Below are positions 1 through 7,658 of a DNA stretch of 22,395 bases, in pieces (position 1 is the stretch's first letter; each line of letters starts with the position of its first letter). This DNA comes from a virus, in the IMG/VR virus record IMGVR_UViG_3300030116_002822, positions 1 through 22,395 of that record. The stretch is one strand, 5' to 3'. The position numbers were made by a program, and so were the translations under genes. Under the pieces are notes generated by a model that made no database searches, was not told the DNA's origin, and saw only the letters and a program-made list of their open reading frames with translations.

Positions 1-3000
1 GAATCTTTTACTGTTATACATAATCCTACAAGAGAATTTGTTCTGTCTCTATAGAAAGAACCTGCTGAAAATAAATTAGAGTTTATACCCATAAAATCAT
101 CACCCCCTAATTGCACAACTGGGTGATTAGTAGCATCTCTTGTTATATTTTTAGTCGTTGCATCTGTAGTTATATATGCATCTACTTTACCAGCACAACA
201 TATTTCAAATGAATCTCCTGCATTCCAATAGTTTGTATCTCTATTATCACCTTCTATAATAGGCTCTTGTGAAGCAATATCAGGAAACATAAATCCTAAA
301 TCACACATGTATACATTAGAACGTAGTTCTGTATCTCCTTTTATAGGAGCTGTTATAAAACATTTACTTGCAAAATGGTTTTTATATCCTGATGAATTAT
401 TTTCATTGTAATGTATTTTACTGCTTTGAGATTCATGATATACATTGTTTGGCCATGAAGGCATATCTATAAATAAACCTTTGCCTTCTATTAAATTAAA
501 GAAATCTTCATTATCCATTTCAAATGGACGCATCATTATTCCGCCTCTAAAGTTTAATTTTTCATGCTTCCAAACACATCCAGGATTTGCTTTTGCAGAA
601 AAATCTTGTATAATTATACTACCATCAGATGATGTTTCAGAGTTTATAGGGCCACCCCAATATGCAGCAGGTGTCATAAATGTTTTTGTGTAATGACCAG
701 AACCTTCTCCTGCTGTAAATTTAGCACCATTAAGTTTGTCATCTTCATCAAAAGACCAATGATGGGCTATCTCGTTATTTAATATACCACCTGTGCTTAA
801 TCCTAATGATTGATGTATAGAATATGGATGCAAATTACCATTATCATCTATATCACTATTAGCTACATTTACTCTTACTTTTCCAGCACTTGGGTCAACA
901 AGTGTTATAGTTGCGCATAAATCTGTAGTTTGGTCTAAGAATACAGTATCTCCAACTTCTAATGTAGTTAAATCATATGTAGAATGTGATATAGTTAAAT
1001 CTGTTTGAGTTGTAGCAGCAGCTGCTTTAGCAGTCCATGCATACACTTCTTTTGGTTGGTAATCACCGTAGTGAGTATCTGTAGATATAAATATACATTT
1101 ATTAACATTCATATATTCAGGGGCATCTTCATGAGGCCCATTACCAAATCTACCTATAAAATAATCTTTACCACTTTTATCCATACGACCATGCAATCTT
1201 CCCCAATGTCTATACCATTTACCAGATTCTACACCTCCTAATAATCCTACAGCATGTCCACAAACTCTTTGATGTAATCTTCCATATGGACCAGTTTTAT
1301 ATGTTTCACCTGTATCTGTTATAGATTTAGTTGATGGTACTACAACTCCTGTACCATCTAGTACACCATCACCATCATTATCTGCTATTTGAAACAATGC
1401 ATACTTACCAATAACTATAGAAGGCATTCCTTCTTCTAGTTCATAGCCTACATTATAACCAAAATTTACATAAGGTTTGTCATAATGTGGTGTTGCTAAT
1501 GGTCCTTGTGTTCCATTGCTTGTATGTTTAGAATCTCTATATACAGATACTCTTGATAATTTATGTTTACTATCGTCATCATCATAGTAATGATAAAAAT
1601 ATGAACGAGGGTCATTTCTTCTACCTGGACCTGCATTAAATTTATTACCACCTGTAGTAAATCTAGATTTAGTTCTAGTTACAACTGTAGTAGGGGGAGT
1701 TCTGTCTGCACAATATAAAACATCTGGTCCATCTGTATTTGATGTTTGTGTTCTTCCACAGAATAAAAACCTATCACCTTCTGAAAACCCAGTATCACCA
1801 GTGCTTCTAGATTGAATCCATAATCTTGTGTCAAACATATTAGTAGTTATTTGGTCACTATTAGCTGTTGCTTCTCCACTAGTATAAGTAGCAGTAGTTC
1901 CTTTAGTTTCTAATATATCAGATAATACTCCAGCATAATTTATTGTTGGACTACTTTCAGCAGCGATTCCTCCAAATACTTCATCAGTTCCATTAACATC
2001 ACCATTAATATTATCATTACTCCATTTAAATGATTTAAATACAAGGTCAATATCTGCATTTTGTGTTAACTTACTAGTTGTCCATTCATTGTATTTTTTC
2101 ATAACATCTATAACTATAATCTCATTAGATATACCTGATAGTGCATATATTTTACCACCACCATTTTCACTAGCTCCTGTACCAGGTGTTGCTCCACCTG
2201 TGCCTTTATTATAAAATGTACATATAGATGTTACCCCTGTTGATATGGGTAAAGATTTTTCTATCTTTCCTTTTGTTATAGAAGTCGATATGGTACTAGC
2301 ATTTTCAATCCTATTGTCTGGCCATATTCTATATATAGCCGCTTCTCCATCTTTTATTCCATAATAATAATACGGTCTAAAAGATATTAAACTATCTTGT
2401 GGACTTCCTGATGGGTCTTTATCAAGAGCATCTGCTCTTTGGCATTTAAAAGAACTTGCAGATGTAGATGTATCTGTAACTACCCATACTCCATTACCAT
2501 CCCAACTATTATCAGCATCCATCCATTCTCTTATTACTATATTGTCTCCTACATTTAAAACACCTGCATGTGTAAATGTAACAGTTAAATCAGAGCCAGA
2601 AAAAGTAGCTGTTACTCTTTCGTATTCACCAGCAAGACATACTTTTGATAACGTGCCTATAGACTGCTCATCATATGTATGTACAGTATCTTCATCCTGA
2701 TATAATTCATTTTCATATGATTTGCCAAACAATGTATGGTTTATGTATCCAAGCCATTGAGGAGCAGTGCTTTCTTTAGTACCTCCTAATCCTATATGCA
2801 ATTCTCTATTGTTTGCTATAAATGTAGCACTTTTAGAAGTTATATTTTCTGTAGCATTATTAGACAATGACCAAGTTTGCAACTCAGGTTTATTCGTAAA
2901 GTAACCTTTATTGTCAAACACATTGGAAAATACTTTTAATCTATTTTGTAATGAATCATATCCTGCTAATTGATTTATATTTCCATTATTTAATATTGCA

Positions 3001-5432
3001 GTAGTATCTAATAATGATTGCCTAGTATCTACACAAACAGATGTTTTTTCTGTTAAACTTGTTAAGTCTACATATATATATTTATCATGCTGTCCACGAG
3101 ATGCTAAAGTTATTTCAACATCTGTTAAAAATTCTTGTCCTTTAGGAGCAGAAAAAGTTATATTAAACCTTCTCCATACATTATCTAATCCACTTATTGT
3201 ATTAGCTGTTCCTCCACTATTTTGAGCTATATCATCATTAGGCTTTTCTAAATCTGCAAAATTAATCCACCTATCTTCTTGCATTATATCATTTATATCA
3301 GCACCATATCCATTTTTTACATCAGTGCTATTTGGCACCCAAACACCATTAGACGTAATATAACCTCCGTTAAACTGTATAGATAATGCTCCTATACCGC
3401 CATCATTATTGTCTTGAGCATAAAACGATAAATTATAAGGAGTATTCTTTTTTAATAATGATTTGTCTACACTTTGACTTATGCCGTGATTAACACATTT
3501 ATTTATTGTTATTGGAGTGCTTGTTCCATCATGAGCAATTATAGTACTTTCTAAAGCTCCTCTTATAACAGTTATTTTTTTATTTTCAACTGTTGAAACT
3601 ACCATATATTCATTGCCTAATTTTATAATATCATTTTTAGCTAAAGATTGATTTAGATTAACATTTAAATATAAAACATTATCATCCGAACTAGCAGTTA
3701 AAGTATTGCTAAATAATAAATTAGTTGCATCAGGAAGACTTTTAACGACAAGAAACTCAGATATTAATTTTATATAAGCATCTCCGCTTTGATAAGGATA
3801 ATAAGTAGTTGATTTATCAGTTGTACCTCCTAAATCTATATGCGCATTACTTGTATCCCAATATCCGCCAGATGTAACATGTAAACATTTTTCTGGATGG
3901 GCTGCAGCTGATATTGTATTTGCTATTACATCATCAGCAACTTGAAAATACCCAACATGTTGCCAATCATTTATTTTATAATTAACACTAGCTCCAACTG
4001 TTTGAGTCGTAGAAGATACTGAATGATGCAATGTATGATTTTTTAATAAATTAGATTCGTAAAATAAATTACCTGTGCTATATGCAGATAAGTCAGTTGG
4101 AGCATCTTTTAATGTAATTACTAAATTACTAGATACTATTTCTTTTTTTAATATTTCTGTAGAAAAACCTGTATTTGCCTGAGATGCTTGGTCATGATAA
4201 AATGTTATTCTATCTCCTTCGTTAAAAGCTCCTAATATTGTAGTCAAACTATTTTCATTAAACGTAACAGTTTTATCTTTATTATTAAATGCTACTGTAT
4301 GTGCTGACAATGATAGCAAGCCACCTGCTTCTCCACTTGATGTTAAATGCGCACTATTGCCGTTAATATTGTTACCAGAATATTCAGACCAATTACCTAT
4401 TTCTGCTGTAAACTTTTTAGTAGATACTTGAACACCATCTATTGTTTGTTTATTTGCAAATACAGTATAGTTATTAGCTGCATAAGATGTTTGTCCTGTT
4501 CCAAAACATCCTCTTTCTATATTAACATCTGTTTCTGTAAAACCAGATACTCGTATTATTTCTTGGTTTGCATAACTACCATTACTGCTTAATGAAAAGT
4601 AATCACCCTCTTCTAATAGCTCATCTAATGTACTTAAGTTATCAGTTAATGTTAATACATTGCTATTTGCTGAAACACTTATTCTTGTAGTAGTATGCCC
4701 ATTAGTACCATTTTCTATAGCAGCTTTTATTTGAGCTGCTATATTATCATTTCCTGTTACCCCATTTATTTGTATACAAACATTACTACCTATCAATTCA
4801 CCTGTAGCTGTACCTCCACCTGTATCTACTTCATATCTTATAACTTTTCCATCTGCTGATGTTATATCAAAATGCCCACCATCTGCTGGTGTGCCACTTA
4901 CTGTTATAGTTCCTTCTCCATTAGTAATGCCTGTAAAAGCAACATTGCTAATTGTTCCAGCAGTTATTGCATTTGTTTTATTTAAAAAAGGTATAGATGT
5001 GTCATTTATACCAATAGCTGATAATTCAAGTGTATAAACTGCAGAATTATTTAAAACCTTTTCATAGAAAGGTTGAGGATTTGATAATATTAAAGTTTCC
5101 TTTATGCCTTTAGTTCCAATAAAAGATATTCTTGTGTTTGCCTGTTTATTTAAAGCATCAATATTATTAAAATAAACTTGTTTACTTGGAGTAAAGTTAT
5201 CTTGATTGTTTTCACCAGTTTCATTAAAAGATATAGGGTCTATTATATCTAATTCACTATCATCACTAGAGAATACATATTTGTCAGACATAATAGAATT
5301 TAATATTCCATTTTCAGATAACGGATTTACATTTAATGAATACGTTGCCGCATCATCAGGTACATCTTTTTCTGATACATTTAATATTGTTCCTAAATTA
5401 AAGTTTTTTATTTCTTTTAACTGCTTAGGCAT
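1..5432 (-). CDS. Giant beta-rich tail protein, nozzle/hub-like N-terminus (partial, C-terminus outside window)
   Basis: One open frame runs leftward from ATG at 5432-5430 off the left edge, giving at least 1,810 codons. I checked the frame at several places and saw no stop or frameshift. The N-terminus (KNFKLGTILNVSEKDVP, then NVNPLSENGIL) resembles the opening of podovirus tail nozzle/stabilisation proteins. The rest is Gly/Ser/Thr/Asn-rich and beta-like. Two segments share a 'GN/Q-E-x-hydrophobic-V ... RG' pattern, near residues 260-290 and 605-640. Residues of about 660-790 look like a carbohydrate-binding or jelly-roll module: a NTPYNLSFYAQ strand, WRRFNITFSAP, then YIYVDLTSL. It is the last visible gene of the late operon and no other nozzle candidate is present. 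A long adhesin-like tail protein is the main alternative. The AAAGG about 12 bases upstream is only a moderate ribosome site. Structural role is likely; the exact role is inferred. Confidence 0.75.
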   Translation of the reverse strand, partial: MPKQLKEIKNFNLGTILNVSEKDVPDDAATYSLNVNPLSENGILNSIMSDKYVFSSDDSELDIIDPISFNETGENNQDNFTPSKQVYFNNIDALNKQANTRISFIGTKGIKETLILSNPQPFYEKVLNNSAVYTLELSAIGINDTSIPFLNKTNAITAGTISNVAFTGITNGEGTITVSGTPADGGHFDITSADGKVIRYEVDTGGGTATGELIGSNVCIQINGVTGNDNIAAQIKAAIENGTNGHTTTRISVSANSNVLTLTDNLSTLDELLEEGDYFSLSSNGSYANQEIIRVSGFTETDVNIERGCFGTGQTSYAANNYTVFANKQTIDGVQVSTKKFTAEIGNWSEYSGNNINGNSAHLTSSGEAGGLLSLSAHTVAFNNKDKTVTFNENSLTTILGAFNEGDRITFYHDQASQANTGFSTEILKKEIVSSNLVITLKDAPTDLSAYSTGNLFYESNLLKNHTLHHSVSSTTQTVGASVNYKINDWQHVGYFQVADDVIANTISAAAHPEKCLHVTSGGYWDTSNAHIDLGGTTDKSTTYYPYQSGDAYIKLISEFLVVKSLPDATNLLFSNTLTASSDDNVLYLNVNLNQSLAKNDIIKLGNEYMVVSTVENKKITVIRGALESTIIAHDGTSTPITINKCVNHGISQSVDKSLLKKNTPYNLSFYAQDNNDGGIGALSIQFNGGYITSNGVWVPNSTDVKNGYGADINDIMQEDRWINFADLEKPNDDIAQNSGGTANTISGLDNVWRRFNITFSAPKGQEFLTDVEITLASRGQHDKYIYVDLTSLTEKTSVCVDTRQSLLDTTAILNNGNINQLAGYDSLQNRLKVFSNVFDNKGYFTNKPELQTWSLSNNATENITSKSATFIANNRELHIGLGGTKESTAPQWLGYINHTLFGKSYENELYQDEDTVHTYDEQSIGTLSKVCLAGEYERVTATFSGSDLTVTFTHAGVLNVGDNIVIREWMDADNSWDGNGVWVVTDTSTSASSFKCQRADALDKDPSGSPQDSLISFRPYYYYGIKDGEAAIYRIWPDNRIENASTISTSITKGKIEKSLPISTGVTSICTFYNKGTGGATPGTGASENGGGKIYALSGISNEIIVIDVMKKYNEWTTSKLTQNADIDLVFKSFKWSNDNINGDVNGTDEVFGGIAAESSPTINYAGVLSDILETKGTTATYTSGEATANSDQITTNMFDTRLWIQSRSTGDTGFSEGDRFLFCGRTQTSNTDGPDVLYCADRTPPTTVVTRTKSRFTTGGNKFNAGPGRRNDPRSYFYHYYDDDDSKHKLSRVSVYRDSKHTSNGTQGPLATPHYDKPYVNFGYNVGYELEEGMPSIVIGKYALFQIADNDGDGVLDGTGVVVPSTKSITDTGETYKTGPYGRLHQRVCGHAVGLLGGVESGKWYRHWGRLHGRMDKSGKDYFIGRFGNGPHEDAPEYMNVNKCIFISTDTHYGDYQPKEVYAWTAKAAAATTQTDLTISHSTYDLTTLEVGDTVFLDQTTDLCATITLVDPSAGKVRVNVANSDIDDNGNLHPYSIHQSLGLSTGGILNNEIAHHWSFDEDDKLNGAKFTAGEGSGHYTKTFMTPAAYWGGPINSETSSDGSIIIQDFSAKANPGCVWKHEKLNFRGGIMMRPFEMDNEDFFNLIEGKGLFIDMPSWPNNVYHESQSSKIHYNENNSSGYKNHFASKCFITAPIKGDTELRSNVYMCDLGFMFPDIASQEPIIEGDNRDTNYWNAGDSFEICCAGKVDAYITTDATTKNITRDATNHPVVQLGGDDFMGINSNLFSAGSFYRDRTNSLVGLCITVKD

Positions 5433-5499
5433 AAATCCATTTTACCTTTCTAGAAGATGTCCAATAATCTTCTGGTATTGTTATTTTATATATTACCAT
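5425..5499 (-). CDS. Candidate 24-aa coupling ORF
   Basis: A 24-codon frame bridges the gap between the metallophosphoesterase and the giant tail gene. Its ATG (5499-5497) lies inside the last codons of the upstream gene, and its TAA (5427-5425) lies just inside the start of the downstream gene. The peptide contains TIPEDYWTSS and no recognisable motif. This geometry resembles the coupled junctions elsewhere in the operon, so it could keep ribosomes moving into the giant gene. It is short enough to arise by chance, and no strong ribosome site is visible. Confidence 0.25.
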   Translation of the reverse strand: MVIYKITIPEDYWTSSRKVKWIYA

Positions 5500-6271
5500 C
5501 TATCAATTGTCCCCATAATGTTGTTTTACCATCTACTATTTGTATTATATCTACAGTAAATTTACCACCATAATAGTAATCAACTATTGCAAAAGCATGT
5601 GACCATTTATGTTTTCTACCACCAAGCCAACTATTTTTATCTGTGCTCATATCTTTCAAACATCCTAAAGACCATGCACTTTTAGGTCCATCCATATGCG
5701 TAACACTATCTTGTTGCAGGGAATGATGATGACCATACATTATATTGGCACCTAATTGTCTTAGATGATTCTTGGCATGAAACTGCCCACCAAAATGGTG
5801 CCCATGATAAAAATAGAGCTTTCCTATTTTAAGATACTTACCAGGCTTATGGTATTTGTATCCTCGCTCCTTGAACTTACAGGCATGTTCAAAGCGATAG
5901 TCTTTTAAGTAAGGATGCTCATCTACGAATCTATCTAACCATTCATCATGATTCCCTGCACATATATGTCTTTCTTTGCAGTTGACCTTATCTAACGATT
6001 TATCTATTATGTCAAGTAGCTCATTTACACCTTTAATATCTTCATCTACTCTTGGCATTATGTACTCTAAAGGTGGTTTCTTTTTTCTTTTCCATTGCCA
6101 ATGTGATACACTCCCGAACTCTCCAACGTCTCCTAAATCTACATATATATCAGGTTTGACTAGTTCTATTGCTTTGCATACAACCTTAATAGCCGCTTTG
6201 TCATGTATAGGCGCATGCTTATCTGGGGTAACTATAGCACGCTTTAGCACCCCGCCTTTCTTCTTATTCAT
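5486..6271 (-). CDS. Calcineurin-like metallophosphoesterase
   Basis: A 261-aa protein with the metal-binding motifs of the calcineurin-like phosphoesterase fold, in order: D-x-H at residues 17-19 (TPDKHAP), GD at 47-48 (DLGDVGEF), GNHD at 106-109, HGHH at 156-159 and GHHH at 180-183. Known members use two metal ions to hydrolyse phosphomonoesters or phosphodiesters, including nucleic acids and cyclic nucleotides. The substrate here cannot be told from sequence. I chose ATG at 6271-6269 because AGGAG lies 7 bases upstream; an in-frame TTG one codon earlier is less likely. There is no signal peptide or membrane segment, so it should act in the cytoplasm. It lies in the late operon between a zinc-ribbon gene and the giant tail gene, an odd place for a metabolic enzyme. 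Confidence 0.85.
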   Translation of the reverse strand: MNKKKGGVLKRAIVTPDKHAPIHDKAAIKVVCKAIELVKPDIYVDLGDVGEFGSVSHWQWKRKKKPPLEYIMPRVDEDIKGVNELLDIIDKSLDKVNCKERHICAGNHDEWLDRFVDEHPYLKDYRFEHACKFKERGYKYHKPGKYLKIGKLYFYHGHHFGGQFHAKNHLRQLGANIMYGHHHSLQQDSVTHMDGPKSAWSLGCLKDMSTDKNSWLGGRKHKWSHAFAIVDYYYGGKFTVDIIQIVDGKTTLWGQLIDGNI

Positions 6272-6281
6272 CAAAAAACTC

Positions 6282-6608
6282 CTAACTAAATTTACTCTTA
6301 GGAATGTATCCCCAATCCCTGGGGTTTGTCCAAAAATCTTTTGCCTTCTGTAATTCTATCTCTGTTATATCTGCATTATATTTTAAGAACATTTCTCCAC
6401 AATCTTCGCATTCCCAAAGAAGGATGCCGCTCTTGGCTCCCATGATTTCAACTCCTACTATACTATCTGAATTGCATTCTTTACAATGTGAAGGTACCTT
6501 TCGATAAACTAAAGTTTGATTATTTACAAGTTTGTCTAATAATCTACCTTTTACTCTATCGACTAAGTCTTCAACTAATATCATTCTAGTAAGAGTATCT
6601 AGTGACAT
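6282..6608 (-). CDS. Zinc-ribbon protein
   Basis: A 108-aa protein with two CxxC knuckles, C42/C45 (HCKECN) and C67/C70 (WECEDCGEMF), separated by a 21-residue beta-like segment: a classic zinc ribbon. A helical N-terminal region (residues 3-30) precedes it, and a tryptophan-containing tail (DFWTNPRDWG) follows. Proteins of this shape occur in marine tailed phages, where their role is unknown; binding nucleic acid or a protein partner are both possible. Its ATG shares one base with the stop of the upstream 50-aa gene (TAATG), so translation is coupled. The gap to the metallophosphoesterase start is 10 bases. Identity as a zinc ribbon is clear; function is not. Confidence 0.8.
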   Translation of the reverse strand: MSLDTLTRMILVEDLVDRVKGRLLDKLVNNQTLVYRKVPSHCKECNSDSIVGVEIMGAKSGILLWECEDCGEMFLKYNADITEIELQKAKDFWTNPRDWGYIPKSKFS

Positions 6609-6760
6609 TAAGTTAATTTATTTCTAACTTTTTTCCATACTACATTATCTAGTTTATTTTTAGAACTATTTACTAAATGGTCTCCTAAGGCCACTACAAT
6701 AGCTTTAATCACGTCTTCACTAAAAATAGACTTCATCATACCTACTAACAACTTTTTCAT
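6608..6760 (-). CDS. Small basic protein, 50 aa, unknown
   Basis: A 50-codon gene fitted exactly between two others. Its ATG (6760-6758) overlaps the upstream TGA as ATGA, and its TAA overlaps the downstream ATG as TAATG. AGGAG lies 5 bases before the start, inside the upstream gene. The peptide starts MKKLLVGMMKS, has a helical middle (DVIKAIVVALGDHLV) and a basic tail (VWKKVRNKL). The middle is amphipathic rather than a clear membrane span. I do not recognise the family. The coupled boundaries on both sides make it very likely to be a real gene. Confidence 0.6.
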   Translation of the reverse strand: MKKLLVGMMKSIFSEDVIKAIVVALGDHLVNSSKNKLDNVVWKKVRNKLT

Positions 6761-6933
6761 TTTATCTCCTTGTTTTTACAACATTTACAAACTAGCTCTC
6801 TTTCAGGATGAGCCATTTTTTCTAAGGCTTGTATACGTTTTTCATGCCCACTAGCAAGTATACTATCATCTTGCTTTATAATTCTTTTCATTACAGCTTT
6901 TATAACTGTTTTAACTACTAACGCTTGTATCAT
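6757..6933 (-). CDS. Small protein with C-terminal Cys cluster, 58 aa
   Basis: The N-terminus is a basic amphipathic helix (IQALVVKTVIKAVMKRIIKQ). It is followed by EKRIQALEKMAHPERELV and a cysteine cluster (C49, C51, C52 in VCKCCKNK), which could be half of a metal site. I chose ATG at 6933-6931 because it fuses with the upstream stop as TAATG. An ATG 9 bases earlier would give 61 residues but would overlap the upstream gene further. Similar short proteins ending in a Cys motif occur in other phages without an assigned role. It sits in the lysis/membrane gene run, so membrane association through the N-terminal helix is possible. Confidence 0.6.
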   Translation of the reverse strand: MIQALVVKTVIKAVMKRIIKQDDSILASGHEKRIQALEKMAHPERELVCKCCKNKEIK

Positions 6934-7067
6934 TATCCCCAATCCTCTTCATCATTATGTATGTCAAATAATTCCCATCTTCCAAGGTAAATTAAACCTC
7001 CAATAAAGACTACTAAAAAACCTAATAAAAAGTAGCCTATATATATCACTTGTCTATACCTAGCCAT
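6933..7067 (-). CDS. Small single-span membrane protein, 44 aa
   Basis: The peptide has a short basic N-terminus (MARYRQ), one transmembrane segment at about residues 7-28 (VIYIGYFLLGFLVVFIGGLI) and an acidic C-terminus (NDEEDWG). I prefer ATG at 7067-7065. A start 54 bases earlier is open but would add cysteine-rich residues and lie deeper in the upstream gene. The chosen start overlaps the XhlA-like gene by 22 bases and has no obvious ribosome site, so it probably depends on coupling. Placement after two holin/hemolysin-like genes suggests a lysis accessory role, such as holin partner or antiholin. That is inferred from context only. Confidence 0.55.
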   Translation of the reverse strand: MARYRQVIYIGYFLLGFLVVFIGGLIYLGRWELFDIHNDEEDWG

Positions 7068-7228
7068 GTAAGAACAGATGAAACACAAAAGACAAACATT
7101 ACACCAATGCCTTTTATCCAAGATATTTGTTGTTCATTTGCTCTAACTCTTCCGTTTATTTGGTCTACTCTAGTCCTAATATATTCTAAGTGAGATATAA
7201 TTAAATCTTCTTTATCGCTTTTTTTCAT
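7046..7228 (-). CDS. XhlA-like hemolysin/holin-associated membrane protein
   Basis: A 60-aa protein with a charged coiled-coil-like N-terminal half (residues 4-36, with HLEYIRTRVDQINGRV) and one C-terminal transmembrane helix at about residues 39-57 (WIKGIGVMFVFCVSSVLTWL). This order matches XhlA-type phage proteins, which sit in the cytoplasmic membrane and work with a holin during lysis. It overlaps the BhlA-like gene upstream by 17 bases and the 44-aa membrane gene downstream by 22 bases. The match is by architecture and sequence flavour rather than by a diagnostic motif. A generic tail-anchored phage protein is the alternative. Confidence 0.6.
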   Translation of the reverse strand: MKKSDKEDLIISHLEYIRTRVDQINGRVRANEQQISWIKGIGVMFVFCVSSVLTWLGIDK

Positions 7229-7478
7229 CTTTATACAACTTTGTTATTATTGTTACTAGTGACTTATAACTACTTTCAATTCCTTTTTGGCCTATTTGCA
7301 TTAGTTTTTGCTGGTCTATAAGCTTTATTATTATACCTTCAACTCTTGCAAAAGACTCTCTTAACTCTTTAGATAGTTCATCTTGAATGTATTTGTTTTG
7401 TTTTTGTATAAACCACCAGAATGCTGCTGCAACAACAAGAGGCACACCATATCTTTCTAGTAGTTCTAACCAATCCAT
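7212..7478 (-). CDS. BhlA/UviB-like holin
   Basis: An 88-aa protein with an N-terminal transmembrane segment at about residues 8-25 (RYGVPLVVAAAFWWFIQ), followed by a long charged helical region (residues 27-60) and a lysine-rich end (KLYKDEKKR). This matches the BhlA/UviB family of holin-like proteins: one N-terminal membrane helix, then a soluble helix. Such proteins permeabilise the cytoplasmic membrane to time lysis. It starts 3 bases after the 58-aa coiled-coil gene and overlaps the XhlA-like gene by 17 bases, forming a membrane-protein cassette. No endolysin gene lies beside it; the only peptidoglycan-active candidate in the window is at 19910-20515. Confidence 0.65.
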   Translation of the reverse strand: MDWLELLERYGVPLVVAAAFWWFIQKQNKYIQDELSKELRESFARVEGIIIKLIDQQKLMQIGQKGIESSYKSLVTIITKLYKDEKKR

Positions 7479-7481
7479 TCA

Positions 7482-7658
7482 TCACTTCTCTTTTTTATTC
7501 TTTTTTTCTTTTATCATTTGATGAACAAGCTCTGCTTGTCCTTTTAACTTTATGAATAACTCTTTAGCCTGATTGGCTTCAGTTGTTTTTAATTCAAACA
7601 ACTCTTTAACTTCTTTAAGTTTATTAGTTATTTCTTTTAGTTTGTTTTCTAATTGCAT
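7482..7658 (-). CDS. Small coiled-coil protein, 58 aa
   Basis: The gene starts at ATG 7658-7656, fused to the stop of the tail fibre gene (TAATG), and ends with TGA 3 bases before the holin-like gene. The peptide is almost entirely a charged helix with heptad-like spacing (LENKLKEITNKLKEVKELFEL) and a very basic end (IKEKKNKKEK). There is no membrane segment or signal peptide. It could be a coiled-coil partner of the tail fibre above it, such as a fibre chaperone, or belong to the lysis genes below it. The sequence does not decide between these. Confidence 0.6.
   Translation of the reverse strand: MQLENKLKEITNKLKEVKELFELKTTEANQAKELFIKLKGQAELVHQMIKEKKNKKEK

Noticed and set aside
445-693. Rightward open frame of 82 codons inside the giant tail gene
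   Set aside because: It lies antisense to a long continuous leftward frame with tail-like protein sequence, has no ribosome site and no recognisable content. The same applies to the rightward frames at 1005-1241, 4347-4592 and 5206-5559.
5976-6353. Rightward 125-codon open frame across the metallophosphoesterase and zinc-ribbon genes
   Set aside because: It is antisense to intact metallophosphoesterase and zinc-ribbon motifs; its composition is that of a reverse-complement shadow.
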